DNA of 64,000 nucleotides from Amyloporia xantha (GCA_036971615.1 JAYKKR010000050.1:120167-184166); one strand, 5' to 3'; positions 33,974-46,600 are shown, counted from the first letter of the stretch. Numbers and translations are program-made. The notes: generated by a model not told the origin, from the letters alone.

Positions 33974-35674
33974 CTATCTTACACCTCGTTTCCCTCTTAG
34001 ATTACTGCGCGCGAATGACGACCTGAATGAACACTTTCAATATTTCGCTCTCCACGAATGTAACGCGGGCTACTCACATTCGCGATCCACCACCCTTTAT
34101 GTTCGACATCAACGCACTCTCCAGCGCCGAGGCAGACAGACTTGCATCTGTATCCCGTGCCATGAGCATCTCAAATATGACATGGATGGTAATCATACTC
34201 ACCGCTCAAGTCACTGAAGCTCGACGCCACGCTCCCCTGCTCACTCACTCTCTCGCCCGCCTTCGCCCCCGTCCCGACATCCATCCGCCACCCTGGTCCA
34301 CCCGTTCTCCCGGATGTACCGGACATTCTCCGCACATGCGTCTGCCCAAGCGCCCTCCCCGTCGAGACCATCGGCGGGCTGTGCGACTTGCCTGAGGGAC
34401 TGAGATGCCGCGGGATAGGTGACGCAATTCGTGGCGAGGACGGCGAAGGCGACTGTGTCTCCTCGTACGCATACGAGTTACGCCTCTGTGTGTCGGGGTG
34501 TGAACGCCAGTGCATAAGCGGCTGTGGGTTCGGCGGAGACGAGGGTATAGATGGTATAGACCCGTGTGGCGAGCGAGAACTAAGACTCGAGAGGCTTTGT
34601 TGGCTGCGAGAGGAGCTCGGAGGAGCGCTGGAAAGCGATGCGGTGGAAGTGGATAGTGGGCGCATCCGCCCGCGATCTTTCTTGGGGATGCGACGAGGCC
34701 TATGGCATCCTTCGTCATCATTTGTTGTAAGTCGCGTAGCTTTCGCTCTAGCGCCTCTTGCTCTTCCGCCCGGCGATCCTCCTCCTCTTCCCTCCTTGCG
34801 TCCTCGTCCTCCTCGCTCTCTTCGCTGCCCTCGTCATCCCCATTCAGTCCATTCATACGACCCTCGGACCCTGCTTCTGATGCAGCGTGGGACGAGGTCG
34901 GCGACAGTAGGTGCGGCGGTGTGCCTCGGCTCCTCCGAGCGCCCTGCAACGTCAACATCGAGGATGACGATACCTTCTTCGTAGGCCTCGGCATCGCAGC
35001 CGACCCATTAGCAAGCGTATTGCCATTCACACTCCCGCTTAGGTTAGACCGCATGCTCTGGTTCCGGACTACGGAACCCCTCCGCATGCGCTGGCTCTGC
35101 TGACCGAGGGAGCTCAGACGCGCGCGGACGCCGAGCGGACGAGTCGCTGTGGCGGGGGAATTGGAAAGGCGGCGCGAGGCGACCTCGGGAAGGCGGGGGA
35201 AGTACTCGTTCGTGTGTGAAGGATGAGCGGTCGCTGGACTGGATACGGGGAAGGCGGTGGGATTGGTATTTGGCAAGCCAGGGCTCAGCGCACCCCGGAT
35301 GTCCTGGAGACCGCGTATACCTTCTTCATAGCGAGTTTGAGCGCGGTAGAGGAGATATGGGAGGGGAACTTGGAGGTGTGCAGCGAGGCCCTTCCCTAGG
35401 AATACAAAGTCAGACAAAGGGACCGGAGCTCAGATGGTACGGGATACATACAATCTGCACCCGCGCCTTCTATCGCACGGGACTTCGCAATTACCTCCCA
35501 TAGAATACGTTCCTTATCCTGGTTCCATTCGACCTGGACTTTCCGGTGAAGATTAGTCGGTCACTATGTACTCGGAAAGCAGTGGCATGTACGCACTGGA
35601 GGAGGGTCGGGAAGTGGGTTATCCGGACGGTTATATGGCAAGCGTACAATCACGCGCACGGGTGGGGGCGCCAT
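33974..35674 (-). CDS. ATG29: Atg29, autophagy scaffold subunit, with one apparent frameshift
   Basis: Atg29 helps build the phagophore assembly site with Atg17 and Atg31. Five exons: 35674-35597, 35533-35452, 35395-34203, 34147-34078 and 34022-33974. The N-terminal Atg29 domain is clear: VRVIVRLPYNRPDN, PPPVEWNQDKERILWEVI, then W-x5-HLQVPLPYLLYRAQTRYEEG. A long Ser/Pro/Arg-rich linker follows, with an acidic RREEEEDRRAEEQEALERKL coil. The C-terminus has SSFSDLS, DASLSASALESALMSNI and a basic SSFARSN tail, as I recall for the family. Near 34678-34680 (TTT on the plus strand) the frame shifts by one base between GLVASPRK and DRGRMRPLS. Restoring one base gives about 490 residues with all phases agreeing. 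The first ATG lies in MAPPPVRV, directly before the domain. Confidence 0.82.
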
Positions 35675-36125
35675 CGTTCGGCACAGGTAATTATTGAACA
35701 ATCAACAACAAGGAGAGTTCATAGAGTTGCCGCTGAGATGGCCAGTTCCCGCAGCTCACTGGAGGAGAGTAGTCAAGCAGAGTATATTGACAAGCGCTCA
35801 TGATTGACATGATCGCAGAAGTACGGTATTTAGTTATCTAATGTAGTAGGCTACTTTGCATTATTAATAATAAAGCAGGTCAGATAACCTACAGATCCTA
35901 TGCTGTTTAGTAAGTCAATAAGGCTATCTAAATCGGAAATAATCCCACTCGATCGCGCTCTTCTGATCAACTTTCCTCGACTCAGCACCATCACCTTCTG
36001 CTCATCTTTATACGTGCTGCATGTCCTATCCACATCACTAGCGTCAACATTCACCAATTGTATATACACACAAAACAATCTAGTCCAAACAGGACGTCTA
36101 GTCCACTCAGGAAGATACCACTTCA
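35675..36125. promoter_or_regulatory. Divergent promoter region of ATG29 and YIH1
   Basis: A 451-base, AT-rich region separates the two outward-facing ATGs. No clear TATA box or repeat is seen. Part (35851-36171 and the complementary frame) is open on both strands but has no family resemblance. Confidence 0.45.
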
Positions 36126-37541
36126 ATGCTTTCTCGCACGCCCTCACCTCACTTCGATACCCTTGAATCACTCATCGCCCACCTCTCCGATGACCCAGAG
36201 CGCGAGCCCATCGCGGCGGAACTAGGCGGTGCGCGCAGCCTCAGGCTTTCATGGTGTCCCACTCAGGCGCGCCTCATATCCTGCGGTCCCAGTGCTCCAG
36301 TCGATATACGGCGACGAAGCGGTACGCCCCTGGCAGCCCAAGTCGCCAGGGTCCGAGAATGGGTATGGACATGAGCAGAATATGAGTGGAGGTGAAAAGG
36401 GCACAATTCGGTATGAGGTGACCGTTACGTGAGTTTGCACTTTGAATCATTTTGTAGTGAGGAGATCAATTAGCCCCGTCGGGACGTAGCGTTTCGCCGC
36501 CCTCCGACCCGTCCACTACGTACCCCCTCACCCTCCTTGTTTCTCTCCCGCCTGCTTATCCAGCGTCCGCGCCGCCGCAGCTCCAGCTCCTCTGCCGATA
36601 TATCGGACCCTTCGGTGTCGATTCCGCACTCTTCGGCGCCGTACTACGGACATACATCTCACGAGACGGCGTTGAATGGGTCGAGGGCGCCGTTTGCGTA
36701 TTTGATGGGGTGGAGTGGGTGAGAGAACGCTGTTCGGAGTGGGTCGGGGAGAGGTTGAGCGCGGCGAAGCTCGGAGAGTTGATCAGAGAGGACGAACGGC
36801 CGGCGAGGGAGAGTGGGCAGAGCGAGCAGAGAGTCGAAAGGTTGCAGGAAAATGAGCAGGTGGCCGACGAAGAGGTCATACTTCTGGAGGGCATCGAGTT
36901 TACAGTGGCTGAGCCTATTGTGGATCGGAAGAGTGCATTTATTGGGCGGGCATGTCCAATAACGGACCCAGCGCAGGTGCATTTTCACTTCCCATATGCC
37001 ATTGTCGAGAAACATCGCAGGATGCTAATTATCAACGCTTCACAGGTTCCGGTGATCTTGGCACATCTAATGTCGGACCGAAGGATAGCTCGCGCTGCAC
37101 ATCCTGTCATCAACGCATGGCGCTGTCGAGTCGGGAACAACCTGCATCAAGGTAGGGTATATCCCCATTGGGCTACTGATGTTATCATTGAATGTCACAA
37201 CCTCTCATATTTTGACGTTCAGACAACGACGATGACGGCGAGACAGCGGCAGGCGGTCGACTAGCCCACCTTTTGCAAATTCTGGTACGCATTATTTCGT
37301 GATCTTACCTATACATCGTTATTGACTGCATGCGCAGGAAGTGGACAATGTCCTCGTTGTTGTGACACGTTACTTTGGCGGCATCCACCTTGGACCGGAT
37401 CGATTCAAGCACATCAACCAAGCCGCGCGAAATGCACTCGAACTTGGTGGGTTCCTTGACGCGCCTGGCGCAGATGGCCATGCGAATAGTGGCCGGAAGA
37501 AAGGGAAAGGCGCGCATTCACATGCAGGAGCCAAACGATGA
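36126..37541 (+). CDS. YIH1: Yih1/IMPACT homologue (RWD plus UPF0029 domains)
   Basis: Yih1/IMPACT binds Gcn1 through its RWD domain and restrains Gcn2 kinase, tuning the general amino acid control response in the cytosol. Six exons (36126-36228, 36293-36428, 36490-36976, 37046-37151, 37223-37284, 37338-37541) give 365 residues. The RWD domain starts ELGVLQSIYGDEAVRPW and includes PLTLLVSLPPAYPASAPP and the GVEWVEGAVCVFDGVEWV helix. The UPF0029 domain has FTVAEPIVDRKSAFIGR, MSDRRIARAAHPVINAWR, HQDNDDDGETAAGGRLAHLL and VLVVVTRYFGGIHLGPDRF, all highly conserved. The C-terminus carries a basic GRKKGKGAHSH extension. The length exceeds yeast Yih1 (258) because of inserts between the domains. Confidence 0.92.
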
Positions 37542-38105
37542 GGAACATCGATCTATCGCCTGCATTTAATACCCAGTTTCGCGTCCATGTACGTTATTCA
37601 GGGTCATTTATTCTTCTTTATTACCGGAGGGACTATGAAGCTAGAAATGTCTAGTGGTGTTACGCCTTGCTATAGGAAGGCAAAGTCCCCCGGAATCACT
37701 GATACAACATTGACAACGAACAACTACCGTCAGTCATCACACCGTTCGGAGGGGAGGCTCTGCGCGCCCCGACGTCTACACCGTGGGCCTCGAAAGTCTT
37801 GTAGGCCATCTTTATCCGTGTTTCACTCGTGACCGATGCCCGTTACCACCGCAGAGTCAGGATGAGTTGAACAATGTCCGAATAGATCACCACCGATGAT
37901 TTCCTGCTATTATAATACTTAAGAGGCTGAATTGAGGGCTTCCTCGATAGTACTTCAGGATGGCGTTACTGTGTAGCTTAGTCTAATTCTAGGGTTAGGG
38001 GCAACTCATAAATGAAGTCATGGGGCGCCGAAGGCTTTCCAACAGGTCCCGGTCATCCCTCCTGCCGAGGGGCCTGCCCAAACCTTCCCCGCTCATACGC
38101 TCATC
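37542..38105. other. Intergenic region between YIH1 and SSADH genes
   Basis: These 564 bases hold the YIH1 3' flank and the SSADH promoter. A single AGGGTTAGGG at 37991-38000 resembles two telomere units but is isolated. No gene is seen. Confidence 0.4.
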
Positions 38106-41100
38106 ATGGCCGCACGTCTTTCCTCACTCTCCTTGAGGGCTACTGCGACGACTACAGCGAGCTTCAAGAGTAGCATACTAACGAGACAGAGATTTGCACT
38201 GCACAGGATGGCGAGCACAGCTGCTGTAAGTGTGTAATGAGGCTAGTATCGTTACACAGACGTCGTGCTGATACCCGTCACCAGCAGTTAGGTCTGAAAG
38301 ACTCGTCTCTTGGCCATACGCAGGGATATATCGATGGGAAATGGGTCGACGCGCAGGAAGGAGGAACTATTAAAGTCGTTAGTGAGTGACATGTTAGCGG
38401 AATCAAAGGGAACACTATCGGACTGTTATGTCACCTTGCTAGATCCTGCGACAGAGGAGGTGCTTGGAACTGTCCCTGAGATGGGCATCCCTGAGACGAA
38501 GCAGGCTATAGACGCTGCAGCGCGTGCATTCAAGTCATGGAGCAAAACTACTGCCAAGGTTAATATTGTTCTCTTCTATCTAGTTCCCCATAATGTCAGA
38601 TAGTAATGCAGCTTACTATAGCATCGACACGACATTCTCATGAAATTTTATGCCTTGATGCAAGAACACTCAGACGACTTGGCGCGGATTATAGTATGTG
38701 ACTCTCTTGATGCCATGTGAATGCATCATTAATGACTTCTCATGTGCAGACGCTGGAGAATGGAAAGCCCCTAGTGGAGGCGAAGGGGGAGAACGCATAC
38801 TCTTCGTCATTCATAGAGGTTTGTATGGCTGTTTTTTAGAAAGCATTCCTTCATGCATTATTGACGTATTTGTTCGATGACAGTGGTTTGGTAAGTTTTG
38901 GGTCTTATTAATCTCGGAGGTTATCTAATTTGAGATGTCCATATAGCGGAAGAAGCCCTCCGCACATACGGAGGTGCGCACATAGAGTCGTTTGCTTGTG
39001 CTCATCACCAGTGACACTTATAATGTGGTATAGAGGTTATCCCATCGCCTTTTGCACACCTCCGCAATGTGGTAGTTAAGCAGCCTATTGGTATGTTTTC
39101 TTCCACCATTTAATATCATGTGTCATCGTCGTCATATCTGCCTATGAAACGTTATTCTCGAACTGACTGTCATTATCGTTAACAGGCGTTGTGTACGTGC
39201 TGTTGTATATCTATCTTCATCGAATAGTACCAATAATTTGTTGGGTGAAGTTCAATCATGACACCATGGAATTTCCCGTCGGCCATGATTACGCGCAAAC
39301 TAGGTGCAGCTCTTGCCGCAGGTTGCACCGCGGTTATTAAACCTCCGCCTGAGACCCCCTTCTCAGCCTTGGCATTGGTGGAGGTACGCTTTTCAATCAG
39401 CCGTTACCTGAATGACACTGACTGCCACCAACGTCCATCTCTTCCACGCGTGAATTCACATAGCTGGCAACACGCGCTGGAGTTCCCCAAGGTGTGATCA
39501 ATGTGGTTACGACGCAAGCAAATGTGAATGAAGTCGGCCGCGAGATGTGCGAGAACCCTGTTGTCAAGAAAGTCACTTTCACAGGGAGCACACCTGTTGC
39601 CAAAATGCTCTACGGAATGGCAGCAGGAACCATGAAGAAGTAAGTCTCCAGGTAGCATCAGAACAGCTTAAGGCGGGATTGTTGATGACTACACTTCAGA
39701 GTGTCGCTCGAAGCTGGAGGAAATGCGCCGTTCATCGTGTTTGATGACGCAGATATTGATGCTGCTGTCGAAGGTATGTGACTCATTTCCTCAATCGTGG
39801 TTCGCACTTATATGCTGGGCGGACATATGTTGACGAATGTGGATATAGGTGCTATCGCATGCAAGTTCCGACAGAGTGGGCAGACCTGCGTATGCGCGAA
39901 TCGTTTCTACGTGCAAGAATCGGTATACGCAGATTTCGCGTCGCGACTAGCAGAGAAGGTTGCTGCATTCAAAGTTGGGAACGGTCTCGATAATGACACG
40001 TCCGTATCATCTTTGGGATCGTGTATGTGCCTTCGGCCGACGCTGATTGCGATTTGATCATAGAACACATGGTCCTCTTATCCATGAGAAAGCCCTTACT
40101 AAAGTCCAACGACACGTCGACGATGCTCTTCAGCGCGGTGCACAGCTCGTCATGGGCGGCAGCCGTGTCGCCGGGAAAGGCACATTCTTCCAGCCGACGC
40201 TTCTGTCGGATGTCCCCCATGATGCTCTGGTCAACACGGAGGAAACATTCGGCCCCCTCGCAGCGTTGACCAAGTTTGAGACTGAAGAACAGGTTATCGG
40301 ATGGGCTAATGACACGAGGGTCGGACTGGCGGGTTATTTCTACTCGCGAGATATCGGCCGAGTGTGGCGGGTAGCCGAGGCGTTAGAGGTAGGAATGGTA
40401 GGCACTAACTCAGGCTTGATAAGTCAGGCAGTCATTCCGTTTGGAGGAATCAAGGAGAGCGGACTTGGTGAGTGCTTCGTTGAGATTCATAGCCTTCTGT
40501 GTGAATGTGCACTGTGGTCCTTCTGTGTCGAGTCATTTCGACGTCTTATCCGTCTCTGGACCTGTAAGGGCGCAGGATCATCTAGTCGTATTCGACAAGC
40601 TCGGAAATATTTCGCTGTCTGCGCTCCGAGTTTCTTTACATTTGTGGTTTCTGTTACCACGGAATCATGCCTCGGCTCCTGATTCCAAGTTCGACCACAA
40701 ATTGGGTCTCAAGCGCTCTGGAAACTCTTCTATCAGCGGCACAAGGCCACGGAGTGGTTGTGGTTGCGCGCTTTGTGGTCAATGATACAGATCGTTCCAT
40801 TTCCTTTTGTCAATGTCGATGTTGTAGGTGTGCTCTTAAGATCCGGAGCCGAATGTATCATGCTGTCGTGGCATGGCTCGGGACTAGCCTATGCTGTGGC
40901 GCGGTAATGCGATGAAGCGGGTGCGAGCCTGAGCGTAGATCCAGCCCTCTCTCATCGTTTCCTTCTCAGTGCTACCGTCTCGGGCTCCGGTGCTACTATT
41001 TGAGCGCATCTTCACATTACAGAGAATGTCATTTCGGCGTCTGTGTTTCAATCTTTTCGCCGTCTTGTATGACGGACGTCATCTACTGTCCGCGGAGTAT

Positions 41101-41201
41101 GTATACGGGTGCTGACTGTTCCTTTTTAAACAGGCCGTGAGGGAAGTCACGGCATTGACGAATACATGAATACCAAATTCATCGCATTCGGTGGCCTCTG
41201 A
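38106..41201 (+). CDS. UGA2: Succinate-semialdehyde dehydrogenase, mitochondrial, with two 7-nt exons
   Basis: NAD(P)-dependent oxidation of succinic semialdehyde to succinate, the last step of the GABA shunt. Fifteen exons (38106-38225, 38285-38381, 38443-38558, 38622-38693, 38750-38818, 38884-38890, 38947-38973, 39034-39090, 39186-39192, 39251-39383, 39464-39639, 39700-39773, 39849-39999, 40064-40467, 41134-41201) give 525 residues. The first 40 residues are Ser/Arg/Ala-rich with few acids, typical of a mitochondrial presequence. ALDH features are [15 protein letters not shown] (NAD binding), [11 protein letters not shown], catalytic Glu in [10 protein letters not shown], catalytic Cys in [10 protein letters not shown], and [10 protein letters not shown]. 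The last exon codes [17 protein letters not shown], as in SSADH of the GabD type. Intron 14 is 666 nt, about ten times the usual size. Confidence 0.9.
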
Positions 41202-42725
41202 GCGCAGTGCCATCGGAACACGTCTGCCCAGTGCCGCAGTCCCCAGGGATCCCTTCTCATCCACATGTAGTGCTGCCGCCAGATGTCGCACCATGTATCC
41301 GAAATGTATGTATTGTCTTACAACTGTATTGTATGTCCGTTGCGCAGTGTGTGCAAGGTAGTCTCCTTTGGGTCGTCGGTTGATGTCCGAGACATGCAGC
41401 GCTCTTTGGTATTTTGCTCCAAGCGTTGTGTCTGTCCAGCCCCCCGGAGGCAAAATCTGGGCTAGCAACGTGGCAGTGCGTTGGACCATTCGGCAATCGG
41501 ACACGTCGCGTATTCTTGAGCCCTGGTTCCGCTCTAGGATGATGAGTATTAGAAACCATGCTGGCTCCGGCCGTTGCGACTCCACGAGATGCGAGTACTC
41601 TCGTATGCGTACCCTTGAAACCCCTCACTAACTTCATCGAAGATTAGGAACTGCTCAGGAAAAGCGTCTTGCGCGGATCTAGACATGATATAATGCTCGA
41701 TCGCTTTATCAATCAGAAACCCACAATTTGTAGCTGCAAGCTGCACACTCTTATGCAGTAGGCCGTCAAGAGGGTTAAAGGGACAATAAAAGGAGAAATC
41801 GCATTCCTAATCACCCAGTTTCATCGTGACCATCATAGCGACGAAGCTCTCACGAGTGACGACAGCGCCCAGATTCATGCGATGGTCATCGCTTATAACC
41901 ACAGCTATCGCCACTCTTGCATGACATGCAAGCAGAAGAGCCCGGCAACCTTAAGGAAGGATATTCGACACCCATGAGAAATATTAGACTGGTCATAACC
42001 GCATTATCTCCCGCTCACAGTCGCCTTCGCCACCACTGCTATGGCCGATATTGTGCTGCTGATTTCTCCGGACATGAGAGTTATGCAAATACAAGATTTA
42101 CAGTTGTTAGCACTCAAGTCACAGCTGAGTACTAGATGATTCCAGGAATTTGTTCTGACTCAGGGCGTACCGCTTGACTCTTGGCAGGAATGGGCGGACA
42201 CAGCCATGTGCTCAGCGCCGGCGCCATCCTAGACGCGCACAGCTACTCGACTGAAGTTAGCACACGACTGACATTCATGCGCATCGAGCGAATCTACAGT
42301 ATGCATATCGAGCTGATGAAGAACTGCAAGTCAGAATGGCGACTGTTACCGTCGTCAACTCTGGTGAGTTACATCCACATCATAAATGTGACAGATCTGG
42401 AGGCGATAGTACATAGGTTCAGATTAGCGCTCCTTATGTGGTTGTGATCGATAGTCAGGGGCGCTCTCACACAGCCAGCATAAATCGTCGGGATGCGGGT
42501 GCTGTGTACGCTAATCTCCCGTCCTTTCGATCTGCAGAGGAGCACCGTCGGTGGGCAGTGTAGGACAGTGCTACCAAAGTGCAACCCCGTATATTGACTC
42601 GACCAAAAAGTCTACTCCATTCGGGATCGGAGCCGGGGTCCTCCACGTATCTCTAGAAGTATTTAAGGTGCGACCAGCATTGCAGCTTATTCACTCCTCA
42701 CACTTATCCACGCTTAGTTAGAACG
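41202..42725. other. Intergenic region between SSADH and DUF6699-like genes
   Basis: About 1.5 kb with no recognisable gene. A minus-strand frame at 41079-41585 overlaps the SSADH 3' end antisense, and a plus-strand frame at 41368-41631 has mildly coding-like composition; neither resembles a family I know. A TATTTAAG sequence near 42659 is a possible TATA box for the next gene. Confidence 0.4.
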
Positions 42726-43696
42726 ATGGCCGCCAACTATTACCCACCCCCTTACGGCTATGTATCACCCTACCTCTACCCGTACTACCATCTACCCCAT
42801 ATTTCGCCGTTCGTCCCTTCTGTATCCCTTCCTCCCTCTCCAAATCCTCCCCGTCGTCAAGTGCACTTTGAAGATGAACCTGTGCGGCCCAGGGAACGAA
42901 GGCCGTCATGGCACGCAGGAATGGCAGGCATGGCTCCTCCACCCAATCCTCAACCTTTTCCTTCACCCCCGATGGTATTCACACAACTGCCGATGTTTCC
43001 CCTCGCACCCCCCGCGAACCCAACACACCACCGGCGGCGGTCCGATAGCAACCTTCCACAGCCGGCATGGGTTGCTTGGCCTGCATACCCCCATTCGTTT
43101 CACCCTACATGTATCAGCAGCCACTACCCTCACCTCAGTTGAACCCATTGCTGGATGGAGAGAACCCCGACGGTCCACTACTCCTATTCGATCTCTCCCT
43201 ACACCAGTTCAAGCCTTTACGATTAAACGCACCCGGTGCATCCAGTGGGACTGCGCTGTCAGAGGGAGACCTTACGCAACCGGCAACCCACCCTGGTATC
43301 AAGCGTATGAAGATCGTGTGCGATGCGATCCCGCAATGGCCAATTGTACTGGAGCCAAAGGAACGGGAACGCTCCAACTTTCTCTCAATCCCGTCTTCTT
43401 CGAGCGATGTGCCTATCACAGTCGGCGACGTGCTCGTTGCGATACATCGTACCGTTCAGCTTCAGATCTCACACGTCGACTGGGCACGTCTATCGCAAGA
43501 CCGAGAGACCGCAATCGCACGCGCGTATACTCGCCGATGCAGGACATTCTCCTCAGCGGAAGCGTTCGAGAAGAGCCAAGGTGTGCGGCGAGTGGATTAC
43601 CTCTTAGAGCGGTTCATGTTCCGGGGCCTGGTACGCAGCAGGGCTGGCCAGGAGTCATTCGAGGAGGTCAAATTGCTCGTTGGACCGAAACGATAA
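42726..43696 (+). CDS. DUF6699-like basidiomycete protein; frame joined by intron or by a missing base
   Basis: Proline/tyrosine-rich N-terminus (YYPPPYGYVSPYLYPYYH) followed by a basidiomycete domain I recall as DUF6699. Its function is unknown. The domain part starts near LPSPQLNPLLDGENPDGPLL and runs through LFDLSLHQFKPLRL, MKIVCDAIPQWPIVL and VTVGDVL-like ITVGDVLVAIHRTVQLQI. It ends FVRVDYLLERF-like RRVDYLLERFMFRGL. The first 113 codons and the rest are in different frames. Either a 74-nt intron (42975-43048, GTATTC...GATAG) joins them, or one C is missing in the run CCCCC near 43088-43092. In the second case the segment MFPLAPPANPTHHRRRSDS is coding, which looks more protein-like. A TATA-like TATTTAAG lies about 65 bases upstream of the ATG. 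Confidence 0.62.
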
Positions 43697-46600
43697 ACGC
43701 TATAGGGTCATCCCCATTATACGAAACAACGGACGTCTTGTACGCAAGTTATGTCTCTCTTTTTACATGTCTCCTATGAGGTAGGATTCGGCTCACATTG
43801 TATTGCGGTCTCAACGGACCACCTTTCGGATAGTACGATCTCGCCTCTCCTCTCCAGCGTGATCTTTGCCTTCTGCTCATCACCTTTTCGTGTACATTAT
43901 ACCGGCACCAACCCAGTACATCACCCGATGTCATACGTACAAGCTTTGTCATCTGTTTGGTTTACTGTGATGTTGTAATAATAGAATAAATGACATATGA
44001 CATGGCTGGGGAAACTTGTCTCGAATAGCATTGTGGTTTATGTAACTGCGATCATACGTCCTGACCACAATTCATTGGATGTTGATACATAACAAATATC
44101 CTGATTCATCGTGCTTTACCCGCAGAGCTTAGCTTTATATCGTATTCAATCTTCCATACGTATTGGAAGTTGCCATCCGGGATGAGATGGGCAGACGTGC
44201 TACTATTCGGACTGAGAGACAGCATGTCAAGTACTAATAAGAATGCATGACCCAGTTGACAGACGGAGCTTTCAGACGGCCGGAAGTTGGCGGACCCTAA
44301 GCTGCCAGAGAACAGTGGTCATAACGGTGCGGCAGACACGTTACAATTAATAAGGTTGAGGAATGGACGTGTGGTTTCCGCAGATACTCCGGCAAGTCAG
44401 CAGTTACGATTAGAGCCTGCGATCATCGAACGTTCCGCCTTAGTACGGGTGAGACGAAGTGTGGTTCGAGCGTTCATTGCCCGGGTCTGACGTAGTGCGG
44501 CGTGGTTTTCTTCTAATCTACGCTTCCGAGGATCGCTGCATTGCGTAGCAATGCGGCACACTGAAGTCCGGTTCGGTATTGTCGTACTGTGAGTGCGTGT
44601 TATGAAGTATGATATGATTATACCTAATGCCATACGCTTATCATTTGCGGCGCAGCTTCATTGTATTGGCGCCACCACTTGGACACTGAAAGTCTAAACA
44701 GGGGAGGTGATTGCTCGTTCCTCGCTATATCTTTTCGCAGCAATATCCCGATATGTGATCGTAAAATTAGGGAGAAGTAAGAGGAGTGCATATTTGACAA
44801 ACTCACGAGTTAGACACAGTCCGTGAATATCAACGCTTCACCACAAATATCCCATTTTGGACTTCCTCAGGCAAGAGATCGTTGCGCATTGGATTGGGAG
44901 ACCCCGTTGAGGAGGCATAAACTCTGTAGATGGAATGCAAGTACATCTTTGACGCGGGTGCGGCTGCAGAATCAAGGCGGAGAAGGATTTCCATTCGTTA
45001 TGTGGTGTTGTCGGGATCCCAATCACCCATGACCAATCTGCTATCATGATGAACACCACAAAGACTGCATGGGCAAAGTGATCCTTGCCACAGGAATTGG
45101 ATCTATCCTCAAGGAAGTATTTTCGAGTTGGGGTGGACAACCCTGGGTCGGAGTCCCTTCGATACGAAAATATGCTGTATATCAAAATCAAGAAGTACGA
45201 GAATATCTGTAAGTTTCCATTTATCAATATCCACACAGGCAAATGATCATGTTCCTGACTGAACACTGTCCTTGGACTTGCTCTAGACGTGCAAATACAA
45301 TGCAGTTTGCATCGACCCAGTCACTTAATGAAGGCAGTCCAAAGCGTTCCTTTCTCATAGCTTTACAACGACGTCTGGTTTCTGGTAATCTGCAAAGCAT
45401 GAAAGTATGTCAGCCTTCAGACGTTCTGAACGGTCCGGATTGTCATATTATTCTGGCTGCAAATGTAACGGCTAAAAACATCTAACTCTATGCATGGAGA
45501 AAAAAGGAGACTCAAAATGCTCACCTAGTCTTCCTAGAAGTGTGCAATCATGAATCGGCCTCTTTGGAGTGAGATACACCACGTCATATCCTCGAAGTCG
45601 CTTTGCCGGAGCGGACTCACTTTGATAAACTAGAGTCCGTGGGCGTGAACCGAGGCTTTGATGCTTAGGCTCAATTCAATTGATGCCGCAGTATCGCGAC
45701 ACGCCTGCTTCGTCTATTTCCTGTGGCAATGCAACGCAACGCTTGCTGGTCTTGAAGGATTCGTCAGGGTCAACCGGCTTCACCTGTGCGACGCCCGAAA
45801 CTCAGCGGTTCATATGTCACTATTTCAATACTGTTTCACAGGTGAAATGTCTGGGCACCATGAATAAGATGATGGTTGAAGACAGGACAACAGCTGTTTC
45901 AGACATCATGAATATCATTTCCGCGGACGTGGTTGATGCGCGGGATCGAGCGCATCAGGGATGTATGCACGTGGTCGGCGCCGCCTGCTGCGGGTAGCAC
46001 GGGCGGTCACCAGATACTTGTTCTCCTCATCTCCAAGTACTAAGGCTGTCTGCTCAGCTTTCTCTCGTTCCAAGACTCGATCAATCATGCCACCTGTGCT
46101 GGTCTCCGGCTTGCATAAAGAAGCTGGACGCCTGCCTGCTACATCTGGTCGAACAAGAATTGTCTAGTGAACATGCGCCATCCTGCACTGGCTCTCGACA
46201 AGCTCGTATCCTGATAGATCCTTCAGCCTTGCAGACTCGAAATGACTTTGTTTAACTCGCATGCAAGCAATAGTACAACTGGCCCTCTCATTTTGCGATC
46301 ATTTTCTCAATCCTGCCTAATCGATCGAATTACTACGTGGACTTCCGCATTGACTAAAGGGAAGCCCTGGTCTTACGGCTGCTACTATTTACATACCGTG
46401 AGTGCTTCTCCTCATGGCTAGTGACTGTTCCGCGGTACTGTGCGAAGACGAAGCTAAGCAATTTCCATACAACTGTCTTCTGTTATTCTGTGCCGCGTTT
46501 CTGGTCGGCCTTCGCCAGTAACCGCCTATAACAGAAGGCGGACGGTTGGATGATGGAGTGTAATTTGCAAACGGAGCACATTTTTCTACCTTGCTTCCTA

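Noticed and set aside
34245..34677. Continuation of the ATG29 upstream frame as an Arg/His-rich tail
   Set aside because: The other frame encodes the Ser/Pro linker and the conserved SSFSDLS...SALESALMSN end, so the Arg-rich reading is a shifted shadow.
37991..38000. AGGGTTAGGG, possible telomeric repeat
   Set aside because: Only about two units, interior to a gene-dense region; an interstitial telomere claim would need an array.
41079..41585. 168-codon minus-strand frame antisense to the SSADH 3' end
   Set aside because: It starts within the antisense of a conserved exon and has no family resemblance. Open antisense frames are common over GC-biased coding sequence.
44838..45266. 142-codon minus-strand frame in the 43.7-47.5 kb region
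   Set aside because: No recognisable domain and no supporting exon structure; listed only as part of the gene-poor stretch.
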